Below are positions 1-6,201 of a DNA stretch of 34,723 nt, piece by piece. Position 1 is the first letter of the stretch. Each line of letters begins with the position of its first letter. The DNA lies in the NCBI GenBank assembly GCA_030740435.1, contig JASLXG010000225.1, forward strand, positions 1 through 34,723, in the 5' to 3' direction. Under the pieces are notes generated by a model that ran no database searches, was not told the DNA's origin, and saw only the letters and a program-made list of their open reading frames with translations. A program made the position numbers and the translations under genes. The DNA is from Alphaproteobacteria bacterium. Lineage in GTDB: Bacteria; Pseudomonadota; Alphaproteobacteria; UBA2966.

Positions 1-1
1 T

Positions 2-124
2 TTGGTCGAGAACTATTTCGCCAAGATCAAGGAATTCCGGGGCATTGCTACGCGCTACGACAAAACCGACACAAGCTATGCCGCAAACTTGAGCCTCGTC
101 GCCACCATCATTGATTTGCGTTAA
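2..124 (+). CDS. IS5-family transposase, C-terminal fragment (5' end outside window)
   Basis: An open frame enters from the left edge and stops with TAA at 122-124, giving 41 codons that begin LVENYFAKIKEFRGIATRYD. The pattern of a Glu followed by a K-x-F-R-x-I-A-T-R-Y-D-K block near the C-terminus is typical of the DDE transposase of IS5-family elements (IS427/IS1031-like group), where the Glu is the last catalytic acid. The short tail after the stop (about 125-140) probably holds the end of the element. I cannot tell from the window whether the rest of the gene is intact. The element lies downstream of the minus-strand TetR gene and separates it from whatever lies to the left. Confidence 0.8.
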   Translation: MVENYFAKIKEFRGIATRYDKTDTSYAANLSLVATIIDLR

Positions 125-170
125 TTGTCAACGGACCCTAAGACCAAGCAGCAAAAATACACACTTGGTA

Positions 171-234
171 GCGGCGCTAAGCCCCAAGGGCTGCAACGGC
201 CAAGCGCGCGGAGCGCGCGCCCGGTGAGGGTCTA
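171..234 (-). repeat. Dispersed repeat family B, copy 1
   Basis: Read on the minus strand, this stretch starts GACCCTCACCGGGCG, continues through a GC-rich palindrome (GCGCGC-TCC-GCGCGC), CTTGGCC and CCTTGGGGC, and ends with GCTTAGCGCCGC. The same order of blocks is found on the plus strand at 27760-27833. In both places the repeat lies shortly after the stop codon of an unrelated gene (TetR here). The inner palindrome may act as a hairpin at the end of the tetR transcript, but there is no T-run directly after it. Confidence 0.6.
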
Positions 235-242
235 CAAAAGCA

Positions 243-839
243 TCAGCCTGCGTGCAGGCTGATGCGCAGGTATTTTACGAATTTGCGGGCGATGCGGCGG
301 GGCGTCTCGGCGCCCGGGCGGTACCAGGTGAAGGACCAGTTCATGGCTCCCAGCAGCATCAGCCTGAGACTGTGCAGATCGACGCCGCGGGGCAGTTTCA
401 GGTCCTCGAGCAAACGGATGAAGATGCTTTCGTAATCGTCGCGCAGCCGTGTCACCCGGGTGCGGATGGGGCTGGAGCCCGTTGGCATCTCCTGCATCAA
501 GGCCTGCACCACGATATCGCCCTCGAGCAGGAATTCGAGGTGTGCGATGCAGGCCGCCTCGAGCCGCTGCCAGGGATCGTCGGGTCCCTCCAAAGCCTCT
601 AGCACGGCATCCGAGATACGCCGCATGCCCTCGTCATGGACGGCCGCCAGCAGGTCCGCCTTGGAGGGAAAATGATAGTAGATCGAACCCGCCTGCATGC
701 CGGCGTCGGCGGCGATGTCGCGCATCGAGGCGGCCGCGTAGCCTTCGTAAAGAAAGCGCCGTGCCGAGGCCTCCAGCAACAGCTCCCGCCGATTGCCCCG
801 CCGCCTGCGCACCGTTGCCGATTTCTTGCCTGCCGCCAT
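243..839 (-). CDS. TetR/AcrR family transcriptional regulator
   Basis: The 198-residue product has a very basic N-terminus and a TetR helix-turn-helix at about residues 17-63, with the characteristic run G-Y-A-A-A-S-M-R-D-I-A...G-S-I-Y-Y-H-F-P-S-K-A-D-L-L. The C-terminal ligand domain is all-helical and ends in a W-Y-R-P-G stretch, as in regulators of lipid or acyl-CoA metabolism (KstR2-like); the ligand cannot be read from sequence. The ATG at 839 follows GAGGTG at good spacing. The gene is divergent from the trp leader, and the roughly 100-bp shared region (840-940) is the natural place for an operator. A short imperfect dyad (GTTA-N6-TAAC at 862-875) is the only candidate seen. Regulation of trp genes by this protein is not implied. 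Confidence 0.9.
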   Translation of the reverse strand: MAAGKKSATVRRRRGNRRELLLEASARRFLYEGYAAASMRDIAADAGMQAGSIYYHFPSKADLLAAVHDEGMRRISDAVLEALEGPDDPWQRLEAACIAHLEFLLEGDIVVQALMQEMPTGSSPIRTRVTRLRDDYESIFIRLLEDLKLPRGVDLHSLRLMLLGAMNWSFTWYRPGAETPRRIARKFVKYLRISLHAG

Positions 840-903
840 CCAATCACCTCACCAAACAAGCGTTAGGTCTATAACCCATGTGGGCTGGCTACAAAAGCAC
901 CCC

Positions 904-932
904 TTGACTGCGCCAGGAGAACCCGTCACTGT
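904..932 (+). promoter_or_regulatory. Putative sigma70 promoter of trpL-trpEG
   Basis: TTGACT (904-909) matches the -35 consensus at five of six positions. After exactly 17 bp comes CACTGT (927-932), a weak -10. A start 7-8 nt downstream would fall on or next to the A of the trpL ATG at 940, making the leader transcript leaderless. This is inferred from spacing only. Confidence 0.45.
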
Positions 933-939
933 CCGCGCC

Positions 940-984
940 ATGACAACCTTGAACCTCAGCCGCAATTGGTGGTGGCCCGCATAA
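940..984 (+). CDS. trpL: trp operon leader peptide TrpL (14 aa, three consecutive Trp codons)
   Basis: The peptide reads MTTLNLSRNWWWPA and ends with TAA at 982-984, directly inside the first hairpin of the attenuator. Three consecutive TGG codons near the end are the classic sensor of charged tRNA-Trp: stalling at them lets the antiterminator form and trpEG be transcribed. Length and codon position match the 14-residue leader peptides of alphaproteobacteria such as Sinorhizobium. There is no convincing Shine-Dalgarno (AGGAGA at 915-920 is too far away), which fits the predicted transcription start at the AUG itself. The function as an attenuation leader is very likely; a trans-acting role like that of the Sinorhizobium peptide is only possible. 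Confidence 0.9.
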   Translation: MTTLNLSRNWWWPA

Positions 985-1049
985 GCGGGCGGCCGGCTGA
1001 TCAGTTCAATCAAATGTCGGGGCCGCCACGGGCGTGGGCGGCCTTTTTT
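975..1049 (+). promoter_or_regulatory. trp attenuator (pause hairpin, antiterminator, terminator)
   Basis: Three alternative pairings are visible. The 1:2 hairpin is GCCCGC (975-980) with GCGGGC (985-990), its loop being the trpL stop codon. The antiterminator pairs GGCGGCC (988-994) with GGCCGCC (1021-1027). The terminator uses the same 1021 segment with the strand ending at 1043. The pairings are mutually exclusive, as attenuation requires. Confidence 0.88.
1021..1049 (+). terminator. Attenuator terminator of the trp leader
   Basis: GGCCGCCACG pairs with CGTGGGCGGCC (one bulged G) in 1021-1043, followed by six T (1044-1049). An open frame for trpEG could in principle start at 1034, but that lies inside this terminator, which supports the downstream ATG at 1106. 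Confidence 0.88.
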
Positions 1050-1105
1050 CATTCCACAATTCGACCCCCCACCCCGCGGCCAGCCGGCGAACGCGGAGTG
1101 GAGAT

Positions 1106-3274
1106 ATGAGCACCTGCCAGCACGACACCCGGGACCAGACGCCCAGCAGCATCGGCGTGCGTTGCGTCATCGAGGAACAACGCTATGAGGGCGCCGTCGA
1201 GCCGCTGATCGACACGCTGGACCAGCGCCGCGGCGCGCTTTTCACCTCGTCCTTCGAGTATCCCGGCCGCTACACGCGCTGGGACACAGGCTTCAAGGAT
1301 CCGCCCATAGTGGTCACGGCGCGTCAGCGCGAGATTGCCGTCGAGGCCCTCAACGAGCGCGGCCGAATCCTGCTGCCGGCCTTCCACGACGCCCTGGCAC
1401 GGCTCGAAGCGGTGCTGGAAATCGAGACCGAGGGGGACTGCATGGCGGCGCGCATAGCCGAACCCGAGCCCGGCTTCGCCGAGGAACGGCGCAGCCGCCA
1501 GCCCAGCGTGTGCAGCGCACTGCGGGCGCTGAACGCCCTCTTTGCCGCGCCCGGCGATGGCCACCTCGGGTTCTATGGCGCCTTCGGCTACGACTTGGCT
1601 TTCCAGTTCGAGCCGGTCGAGCTCAAAAGGCCGCGCGACGGCGACCAGCCCGATCTGGTGCTTTATCTCCCCGACGAGATCCTGGTCATCGACCATCGCC
1701 GCCAGAGCGCCACGCTCAGGCGCTACGAATTCACGGCCGAGGGCCGCACCACGAGGGGGCTTTCGCGCGACACCGCACCGGCTCCCTTCCGGCCGGCCAG
1801 TGGCGGCGAACGCGGTTGCGACCATGCGCCCGGCGAATACGCCGAGGTCGTGCGTCTGGCGCGCCAGGCCTTCCGCCGCGGCGATCTCTTCGAGGTCGTG
1901 CCGGGGCAGATGTTCAGCGAACCGGCGGCGGCGCCGCCGTCCGTCATCTTCCGCCGCCTGCGCCAGCGCAATCCGGCCCCCTACGGGGCGCTGATCAATC
2001 TGGGCGACGAGCACCTGGTGGCGGCCTCGCCGGAGATGTTCGTGCGTGTGCAAGGGCGCCGCGTCGAGACCTGCCCCATCTCCGGCACCGTGGCCCGGGG
2101 CAAGACCGCCATCGAGGACGCCGAGCAGATCCGCTGTTTGCTCAATTCGGAAAAGGACTTGGCCGAGCTCACCATGTGCACCGACGTCGACCGCAACGAC
2201 AAATCAAGGGTCTGCGAGCCCCATAGCATCGAAGTCATCGGCCGGCGCCAGATCGAGATGTATTCGCGGCTCATCCATACCGTCGACCACGTCGAGGGCC
2301 GTTTGCGGCCGGGCTACGACGCCCTTGACGCCTTTCTCGCCCACACCTGGGCGGTCACCGTCACCGGGGCGCCGAAGCCGGCCGCCATGCAGTTCATCGA
2401 GGATCATGAACGCTCGCCGCGCCGCTGGTACGGCGGTGCCATCGGCTCGTTCGGCGTCGATGGCGGCATGACCACCGGCCTGACGCTGCGCACCGTGCGC
2501 CTCAAGGACGGCATTGCCGAGGTGCGGGCCGGAGCGACCCTGCTTTACGATTCCGATCCCCAGGCCGAGGACCGCGAATGCCTGCTCAAGGCCTCGGCGC
2601 TTTTGGACGCCATCCGCCGCCCCGACCGGCCGCTCGTGACCAGCCCGCGGCCCCGCCCGGGCGCCGGCCGCCGGGTGCTGATGGTCGACCATCAGGACAG
2701 CTTCGTGCATACGCTGGGTGGCTATTTCCGGGCCGGCGGCGCCGACGTCGTGACGCTGCGTTCGGGTTTCACGGCCGAGCGCCTGCGGGAGATTGCCCCC
2801 GACCTGGTGGTGCTGTCGCCGGGTCCCGGCCGGCCCGCCGACTTCGCCATCACCGCGACCATCGAGATGGCGCTGGCCGAGGCCTTGCCGATCTTCGGCG
2901 TCTGCCTCGGCCTGCAGGGCATCGGCGAATATTTCGGCGCCCGGCTTGGGCTGTTGCCCGAACCGGTGCACGGCAAGCCCTCGTCGGTGCGGCTTCTGGG
3001 CGGTCGCCTGTTCGCCGGCCTGCCGCGCCACTTCACGGCCGGGCGCTACCACTCGCTGCACGTGCTGCGCGACGGCCTGCCGCCCGATCTCGTGGTCACG
3101 GCCGAGACCCCGGCCGGTATCGTCATGGCGCTGGAGCACCGCAGCCTGCCTGTGGCCGGCGTCCAATTCCACCCCGAATCGATCATGAGCCTGGAGAGCG
3201 ACCTGGGCCGCCGTCTGATCGACGACGTGGTCGAAAACCTGCGACCGGCGGCGGCGGTCGATGCCGTGGCCTGA
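1106..3274 (+). CDS. trpEG: Anthranilate synthase, fused TrpE-TrpG
   Basis: This 722-residue enzyme converts chorismate and glutamine to anthranilate, the first committed step of tryptophan synthesis. The N-terminal two thirds is the chorismate-binding TrpE part (core about residues 230-510, with conserved P-I-S-G-T-V-A-R-G, D-V-D-R-N-D-K and a G-A-T-L-L-Y-D-S-D-P stretch). A linker near 515-525 leads to a class I glutamine amidotransferase. That domain has nucleophile Cys600 in G-V-C-L-G-L-Q and the His689/Glu691 pair in Q-F-H-P-E-S. The fusion is typical of rhizobia, Azospirillum and relatives. The ATG at 1106 follows GGAGTGGAG. Expression is controlled by the attenuator just upstream. Nothing in the active sites looks damaged. 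Confidence 0.97.
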   Translation: MSTCQHDTRDQTPSSIGVRCVIEEQRYEGAVEPLIDTLDQRRGALFTSSFEYPGRYTRWDTGFKDPPIVVTARQREIAVEALNERGRILLPAFHDALARLEAVLEIETEGDCMAARIAEPEPGFAEERRSRQPSVCSALRALNALFAAPGDGHLGFYGAFGYDLAFQFEPVELKRPRDGDQPDLVLYLPDEILVIDHRRQSATLRRYEFTAEGRTTRGLSRDTAPAPFRPASGGERGCDHAPGEYAEVVRLARQAFRRGDLFEVVPGQMFSEPAAAPPSVIFRRLRQRNPAPYGALINLGDEHLVAASPEMFVRVQGRRVETCPISGTVARGKTAIEDAEQIRCLLNSEKDLAELTMCTDVDRNDKSRVCEPHSIEVIGRRQIEMYSRLIHTVDHVEGRLRPGYDALDAFLAHTWAVTVTGAPKPAAMQFIEDHERSPRRWYGGAIGSFGVDGGMTTGLTLRTVRLKDGIAEVRAGATLLYDSDPQAEDRECLLKASALLDAIRRPDRPLVTSPRPRPGAGRRVLMVDHQDSFVHTLGGYFRAGGADVVTLRSGFTAERLREIAPDLVVLSPGPGRPADFAITATIEMALAEALPIFGVCLGLQGIGEYFGARLGLLPEPVHGKPSSVRLLGGRLFAGLPRHFTAGRYHSLHVLRDGLPPDLVVTAETPAGIVMALEHRSLPVAGVQFHPESIMSLESDLGRRLIDDVVENLRPAAAVDAVA

Positions 3275-3276
3275 GC

Positions 3277-3414
3277 CTAATCTTCCTTCCAGGGCCGGCT
3301 GCGGGTCATGGCGAAGTGGGTGTTGGGGCCGGCCCAATCGCGAAACACATCGTAGTCCTGGTGCAGGCGCAGGCGCATCTCGGAGGCCAGCACGGCGTTG
3401 AGATCTTCGAGGCT
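3277..3414 (-). pseudogene. Duplicated 3' tail of the EthD-like gene at 3568-4266
   Basis: About 45 codons on the minus strand, ending in TAG at 3277, repeat the C-terminus of the neighbouring gene. Both carry Q-D-Y-D-V-F-R-D-W-A-G-P-N-T-H-F-A and S-R-P-W, preceded by D-L-[ND]-A-x-L-A-S-E-M. Nucleotide identity is high but with many silent changes, so the copy is not recent. It ends in W-K-E-D rather than W-D. Upstream, the similarity stops abruptly at a REP-like cluster, and the frame continues only into that non-coding sequence. It is best seen as the remnant of a tandem paralogue. It lies two bases from the trpEG stop codon, tail to tail. Confidence 0.8.
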
Positions 3415-3438
3415 GTGGGGTCGGGCCAAACTGGAGTA

Positions 3439-3544
3439 AGAGTCGGTTTTCCCGAATAAACCGACTCTAAAACCTACTCCGACCCCAGTTTTCACAAAAC
3501 CCACTCCGACCCCAGTCCTAAAAACCCACTCCGACCCCAGTTTT
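3439..3544. repeat. REP-like palindrome plus three direct repeats
   Basis: A perfect 11-bp inverted repeat (AGAGTCGGTTT at 3439-3449 and its complement at 3458-3468, loop 8 nt) is followed by three copies of ACTCCGACCCCAGT (within 3474-3492, 3501-3518 and 3526-3544), separated by short A/T-rich linkers. This CTGGGGTCGGAGT-type motif with a palindrome resembles the intergenic REP elements mobilised by RAYT (TnpA_REP) proteins in many proteobacteria. It lies exactly between the gene and its duplicated tail. The spacing is too short and irregular for CRISPR. Confidence 0.7.
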
Positions 3545-3567
3545 CGACCGACCAGTTTTCACCAGTC

Positions 3568-4266
3568 CTAATCCCAGGGCCGGCTGCGGGTCGTGGCGAA
3601 GTGGGTGTTGGGGCCGGCCCAGTCGCGGAAAACGTCGTAGTCCTGGCGCAGGCGCTGGCGCATCTCGGAGGCCAGCGCGGCGTCCAGGTCCGCCAGCGTG
3701 TCGAAAACCACCTCGTTGCCGAACATGCAGCCCGACGGGGCCAGGCCGGTGTCGTTCTGCCAGGCCAGCGGCCGGTAACATATGACGTTGCGGATGCGGG
3801 CGAACTGGCCCAGCAGCGCCGGGTGGTGTTCGAGGTAATAGGCGATGAACTTTTCTTCGTTGCCGGCCGGGCGGTAGTAGCGCACGACGTAGGAGACCGG
3901 CGCGGTGCGCGGGCTGGGCTGGCTTTCGCCGGCCACCGGGCTGGGCAGCACCTCGAAGGCCTCGCAGGTGGCGCGGCAGTCGCTGACGGGCAGGCGCGAG
4001 AGGTCGCAAAGCCAGTGGCGGAAATCCTCACCAACCGCGGCTTTCTCCAGCGCCGCCTGGTCGGCAAAGCCGAACTCGGCGATCAGCAGCGGTCCTTCGC
4101 CGTCGTCCAGGAAAGGATCGTGCGAGGCTTCCGGGGCATAGAGCTCGAGCCCGTTGATGCCGTCAGCGCCACGCAAGGATTCGCCCGGCCCGCTGCGAAA
4201 CCAGCTCTGCAACGCCGGCCCGTCCGCCGCCGCGCCGAAATAGCTGAGAAAGAGTGAAACCGCCAT
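3568..4266 (-). CDS. EthD-like / dimeric alpha-beta barrel protein, two tandem halves
   Basis: The 232-residue soluble protein consists of two similar ferredoxin-like halves. The N-terminal half (about 1-100) starts L-F-L-S-Y-F; the C-terminal half (about 123-232) starts S-Y-V-V-R-Y-Y-R-P and has Y-Y-L-E-H-H-P-A-L-L, resembling the Y-x-x-x-H-x-P-L signature of EthD-type domains. Such proteins accompany degradation or polyketide-type pathways, but no substrate can be assigned. The gene starts six bases after the stop of the alpha/beta hydrolase upstream on the same strand, so the two are likely co-transcribed, perhaps for breakdown of one compound. Its last 45 codons are duplicated at 3277-3414. 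Confidence 0.7.
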   Translation of the reverse strand: MAVSLFLSYFGAAADGPALQSWFRSGPGESLRGADGINGLELYAPEASHDPFLDDGEGPLLIAEFGFADQAALEKAAVGEDFRHWLCDLSRLPVSDCRATCEAFEVLPSPVAGESQPSPRTAPVSYVVRYYRPAGNEEKFIAYYLEHHPALLGQFARIRNVICYRPLAWQNDTGLAPSGCMFGNEVVFDTLADLDAALASEMRQRLRQDYDVFRDWAGPNTHFATTRSRPWD

Positions 4267-4272
4267 GTGGAT

Positions 4273-5085
4273 CTACCTGATGCCCATGCGCTTTTGCATA
4301 ATAGCGGAATAGGCCGCGGCCCGGGTGATGTAGGGAAAATGGCCGCCGCGTTCGAAACTGTGGATTTCGGCGCCGGCGTAGCGCCGGCGAACCTGCAGGC
4401 GCAGTGCTGGCGGGATCAGCGGATCGTCATTGCTGTCGATGATCACCACCCGGTCGGAGCCCAAGGGCAACGGCGCCAGGTCGCCCTCGGTCAGCAGCGC
4501 CCGCACCCGGGCCTTGAGGTGGTGCCCCGACATGCGGGCGGCCTGGGCGACGAGCACCGCCTTGAGTTCGGCGAACACCGGTTCCGGTTCCGGCCAGGCG
4601 GCGACGGACGCCATCATGGCGGCGCGCAGCACCGCGGCCGGCATGGCCGCGACCTGGGCCGGGTCGCCCAGCAGGCCGCGCAACGGCGTGGCGTCGACCA
4701 GGGAGTTGCCCACGAATATGGTTTCGACCCGCCCGGGATGGCAGAGCGCCACGGTCTGCGCCAGGTAGCCCCCCAGCGACGATCCCAGCACGTATGCCCG
4801 ATCCAAGCCGGCCCGGTCCATCAGCGCCACCACGCCGTCGGCCAGCCGCCGCACGTCGGCCACGGCGGGATAGCTCAGCGCCAGCACCCGAAGGCGGCCC
4901 GCCAGGGCCCGGATCTGCTGCCAAAAGACCTCGCCGGTGCCCAGCGTGCCGGGCAGCAGCACCAGGGCGGGGGTTGACGCTCGGCTGGGGCCGGCCTCGA
5001 TGAGGCGCCAGCGCAGCCCCTGCAGAGTGATCGTGCGTTCGGGAAATTCCCGGCGAAAGCCTTCGAGATCGATGATCAACCTCAT
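4273..5085 (-). CDS. Alpha/beta hydrolase
   Basis: The 270-residue product has the order of elements expected for the alpha/beta hydrolase fold. There is an oxyanion-region L-L-P-G-T-L-G-T near residue 45, a nucleophile elbow G-S-S-L-G-G near 101, an acid in I-D-S-N-D-D-P-L-I-P near 218, and a His in R-G-G-H-F-P-Y near 250. The closest look is to the maspardin/homoserine-acetyltransferase-like branch, but the substrate is unknown. The start ATG (5085) overlaps the stop of a 36-codon Fpg-like reading frame by four bases (ATGA). AGGAG lies about ten bases upstream, so it may be translated by coupling or alone. It is followed at six bases by the EthD-like gene. Confidence 0.85.
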   Translation of the reverse strand: MRLIIDLEGFRREFPERTITLQGLRWRLIEAGPSRASTPALVLLPGTLGTGEVFWQQIRALAGRLRVLALSYPAVADVRRLADGVVALMDRAGLDRAYVLGSSLGGYLAQTVALCHPGRVETIFVGNSLVDATPLRGLLGDPAQVAAMPAAVLRAAMMASVAAWPEPEPVFAELKAVLVAQAARMSGHHLKARVRALLTEGDLAPLPLGSDRVVIIDSNDDPLIPPALRLQVRRRYAGAEIHSFERGGHFPYITRAAAYSAIMQKRMGIR

Positions 5086-5192
5086 GTCTCATCTGCTCCT
5101 GCATTGCTCGGCCACACAGCCTCGAGCGGCCGGCCCGGCAAACGCCGTTCCAGGGCCTCGATATAGACCGTGATGTCGGGCAGCTCGGGCAT
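5082..5192 (-). pseudogene. Truncated N-terminus of formamidopyrimidine-DNA glycosylase (Fpg/Nei), 36 codons
   Basis: The frame begins MPELPDITVYIEALERRLPG and stops with TGA after 36 codons. The start is the hallmark N-terminus of Fpg/MutM/Nei glycosylases, in which Pro2 is the catalytic Schiff-base residue and Glu3 the acid. After about 28 residues similarity ends and the frame runs into the start of the hydrolase gene. The zinc finger, H2TH region and most of the enzyme are missing, so it cannot be a working glycosylase. It may be the scar of a deletion that joined the fpg-like promoter to the hydrolase, or it may now serve as a coupled upstream ORF. No strong Shine-Dalgarno is seen. Confidence 0.7.
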
Positions 5193-5197
5193 GGAGA

Positions 5198-5226
5198 TTC
5201 TTATGGCCCCATAAATGGGCTAGAAT
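5198..5226 (+). promoter_or_regulatory. Candidate promoter giving a leaderless tdh mRNA
   Basis: TAGAAT (5221-5226) matches -10 consensus at five of six positions, with a weak TTCTTA at -35 (5198-5203, 17-bp spacer). The expected start seven bases later is the A of the tdh ATG at 5233, which has no Shine-Dalgarno. A small dyad CCCAT-AA-ATGGG overlaps the spacer and could be an operator. Confidence 0.4.
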
Positions 5227-5232
5227 CAAATC

Positions 5233-6183
5233 ATGAAAGCCATCCTCGTCACCGGCGCCCTGGGCCAGATCGGCAGCGAACTGGTGCCGGCGCTGCGCGG
5301 GCGTTACGGCCCGGACAATGTCATCGCCTCCGACCTGCGCATGCCGCCCGATGTCGGCGAGGGGCCCTTCGAGCATGTCGACGTGACCCGCCAGAGCCAG
5401 ATCTCCGAGGTCGTCAGGCGCTACGACGTGGGCACCATCTATCACCTGGCGGCGCTCTTGTCGGCGCTGGCCGAGGACAAGCCGCAGTTCGCCTGGGACC
5501 TCAACATGGGGGGCGTCTACCGGGTGCTGGAGGTGGCGCGGCAATACGGTTGCGCCGTCTTCGTGCCCTCGTCCATCGGCGCCTTCGGGCCCACGACGCC
5601 GCGCGACCAGACGCCCCAGGACACCATTCAGCGGCCGAGCACGATCTACGGCGTGACCAAGGTGGCGGCCGAGCTTTTGTGCGACTACTACTTCCTGCGC
5701 TTCGGCGTGGACAGCCGCGGCCTCAGGCTGCCCGGCATCATCTCCTACCTGGTACCGCCCGGCGGCGGCACCACCGACTATGCCGTCGACATTTTCCACC
5801 AGGCCATCCGCTACCGCCACTACACCTGCTTTCTCGCACCCGACACCCGCCTCGACATGATGTACATGCCCGATACGGTAGCGGCCATCATCGAGCTGAT
5901 GGAAGCCGGGGCGGCCGGGCTGAGCCACCGCAACGCCTTCAACGTCAGCGCCATGTCGATCACGCCCGCGGAGCTGGCGGCCGAGATCCGCGGCCACATC
6001 CCCGATTTCGTGATCGACTACGAGGTCGACCCGGTGCGCCAGGCGATTGCCGATTCCTGGCCGCGCTCGCTGGACACGAGTGTCGCCCGGGCCGACTGGG
6101 GATTCGCGCCGAAATACGACCTGGCCGCCATGACGGCCGACATGCTCGAACAACTGGGCCGCCGTCTGAAGCCGGCAAAATGA
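5233..6183 (+). CDS. tdh: L-threonine 3-dehydrogenase, SDR (NAD-epimerase-like) type
   Basis: The 316-residue enzyme oxidises L-threonine with NAD+ to 2-amino-3-ketobutyrate. The Rossmann motif G-A-L-G-Q-I-G is at residues 8-14 and the catalytic Tyr139/Lys143 pair sits in S-T-I-Y-G-V-T-K. The segment R-L-P-G-I-I-S followed by P-P-G-G-G-T-T-D-Y-A-V is the specific signature of the short-chain type TDH (as in animals and Flavobacterium), distinct from the zinc-dependent E. coli enzyme. The next gene encodes the partner ligase, confirming the assignment. The absence of a ribosome-binding site and the position of the -10 box suggest a leaderless message. Confidence 0.93.
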   Translation: MKAILVTGALGQIGSELVPALRGRYGPDNVIASDLRMPPDVGEGPFEHVDVTRQSQISEVVRRYDVGTIYHLAALLSALAEDKPQFAWDLNMGGVYRVLEVARQYGCAVFVPSSIGAFGPTTPRDQTPQDTIQRPSTIYGVTKVAAELLCDYYFLRFGVDSRGLRLPGIISYLVPPGGGTTDYAVDIFHQAIRYRHYTCFLAPDTRLDMMYMPDTVAAIIELMEAGAAGLSHRNAFNVSAMSITPAELAAEIRGHIPDFVIDYEVDPVRQAIADSWPRSLDTSVARADWGFAPKYDLAAMTADMLEQLGRRLKPAK

Positions 6184-6201
6184 GCCACGGGAGATCGCCC
6201 C

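Noticed and set aside
1034-1105. Upstream start for trpEG at 1034
   Set aside because: It lies inside the attenuator terminator; ATG 1106 has a ribosome-binding site and a family-like N-terminus.
3474-3544. Three direct repeats as a mini CRISPR array
   Set aside because: Units are about 14 bp, spacers under 13 bp and A/T-rich, no cas genes; fits REP-type elements.
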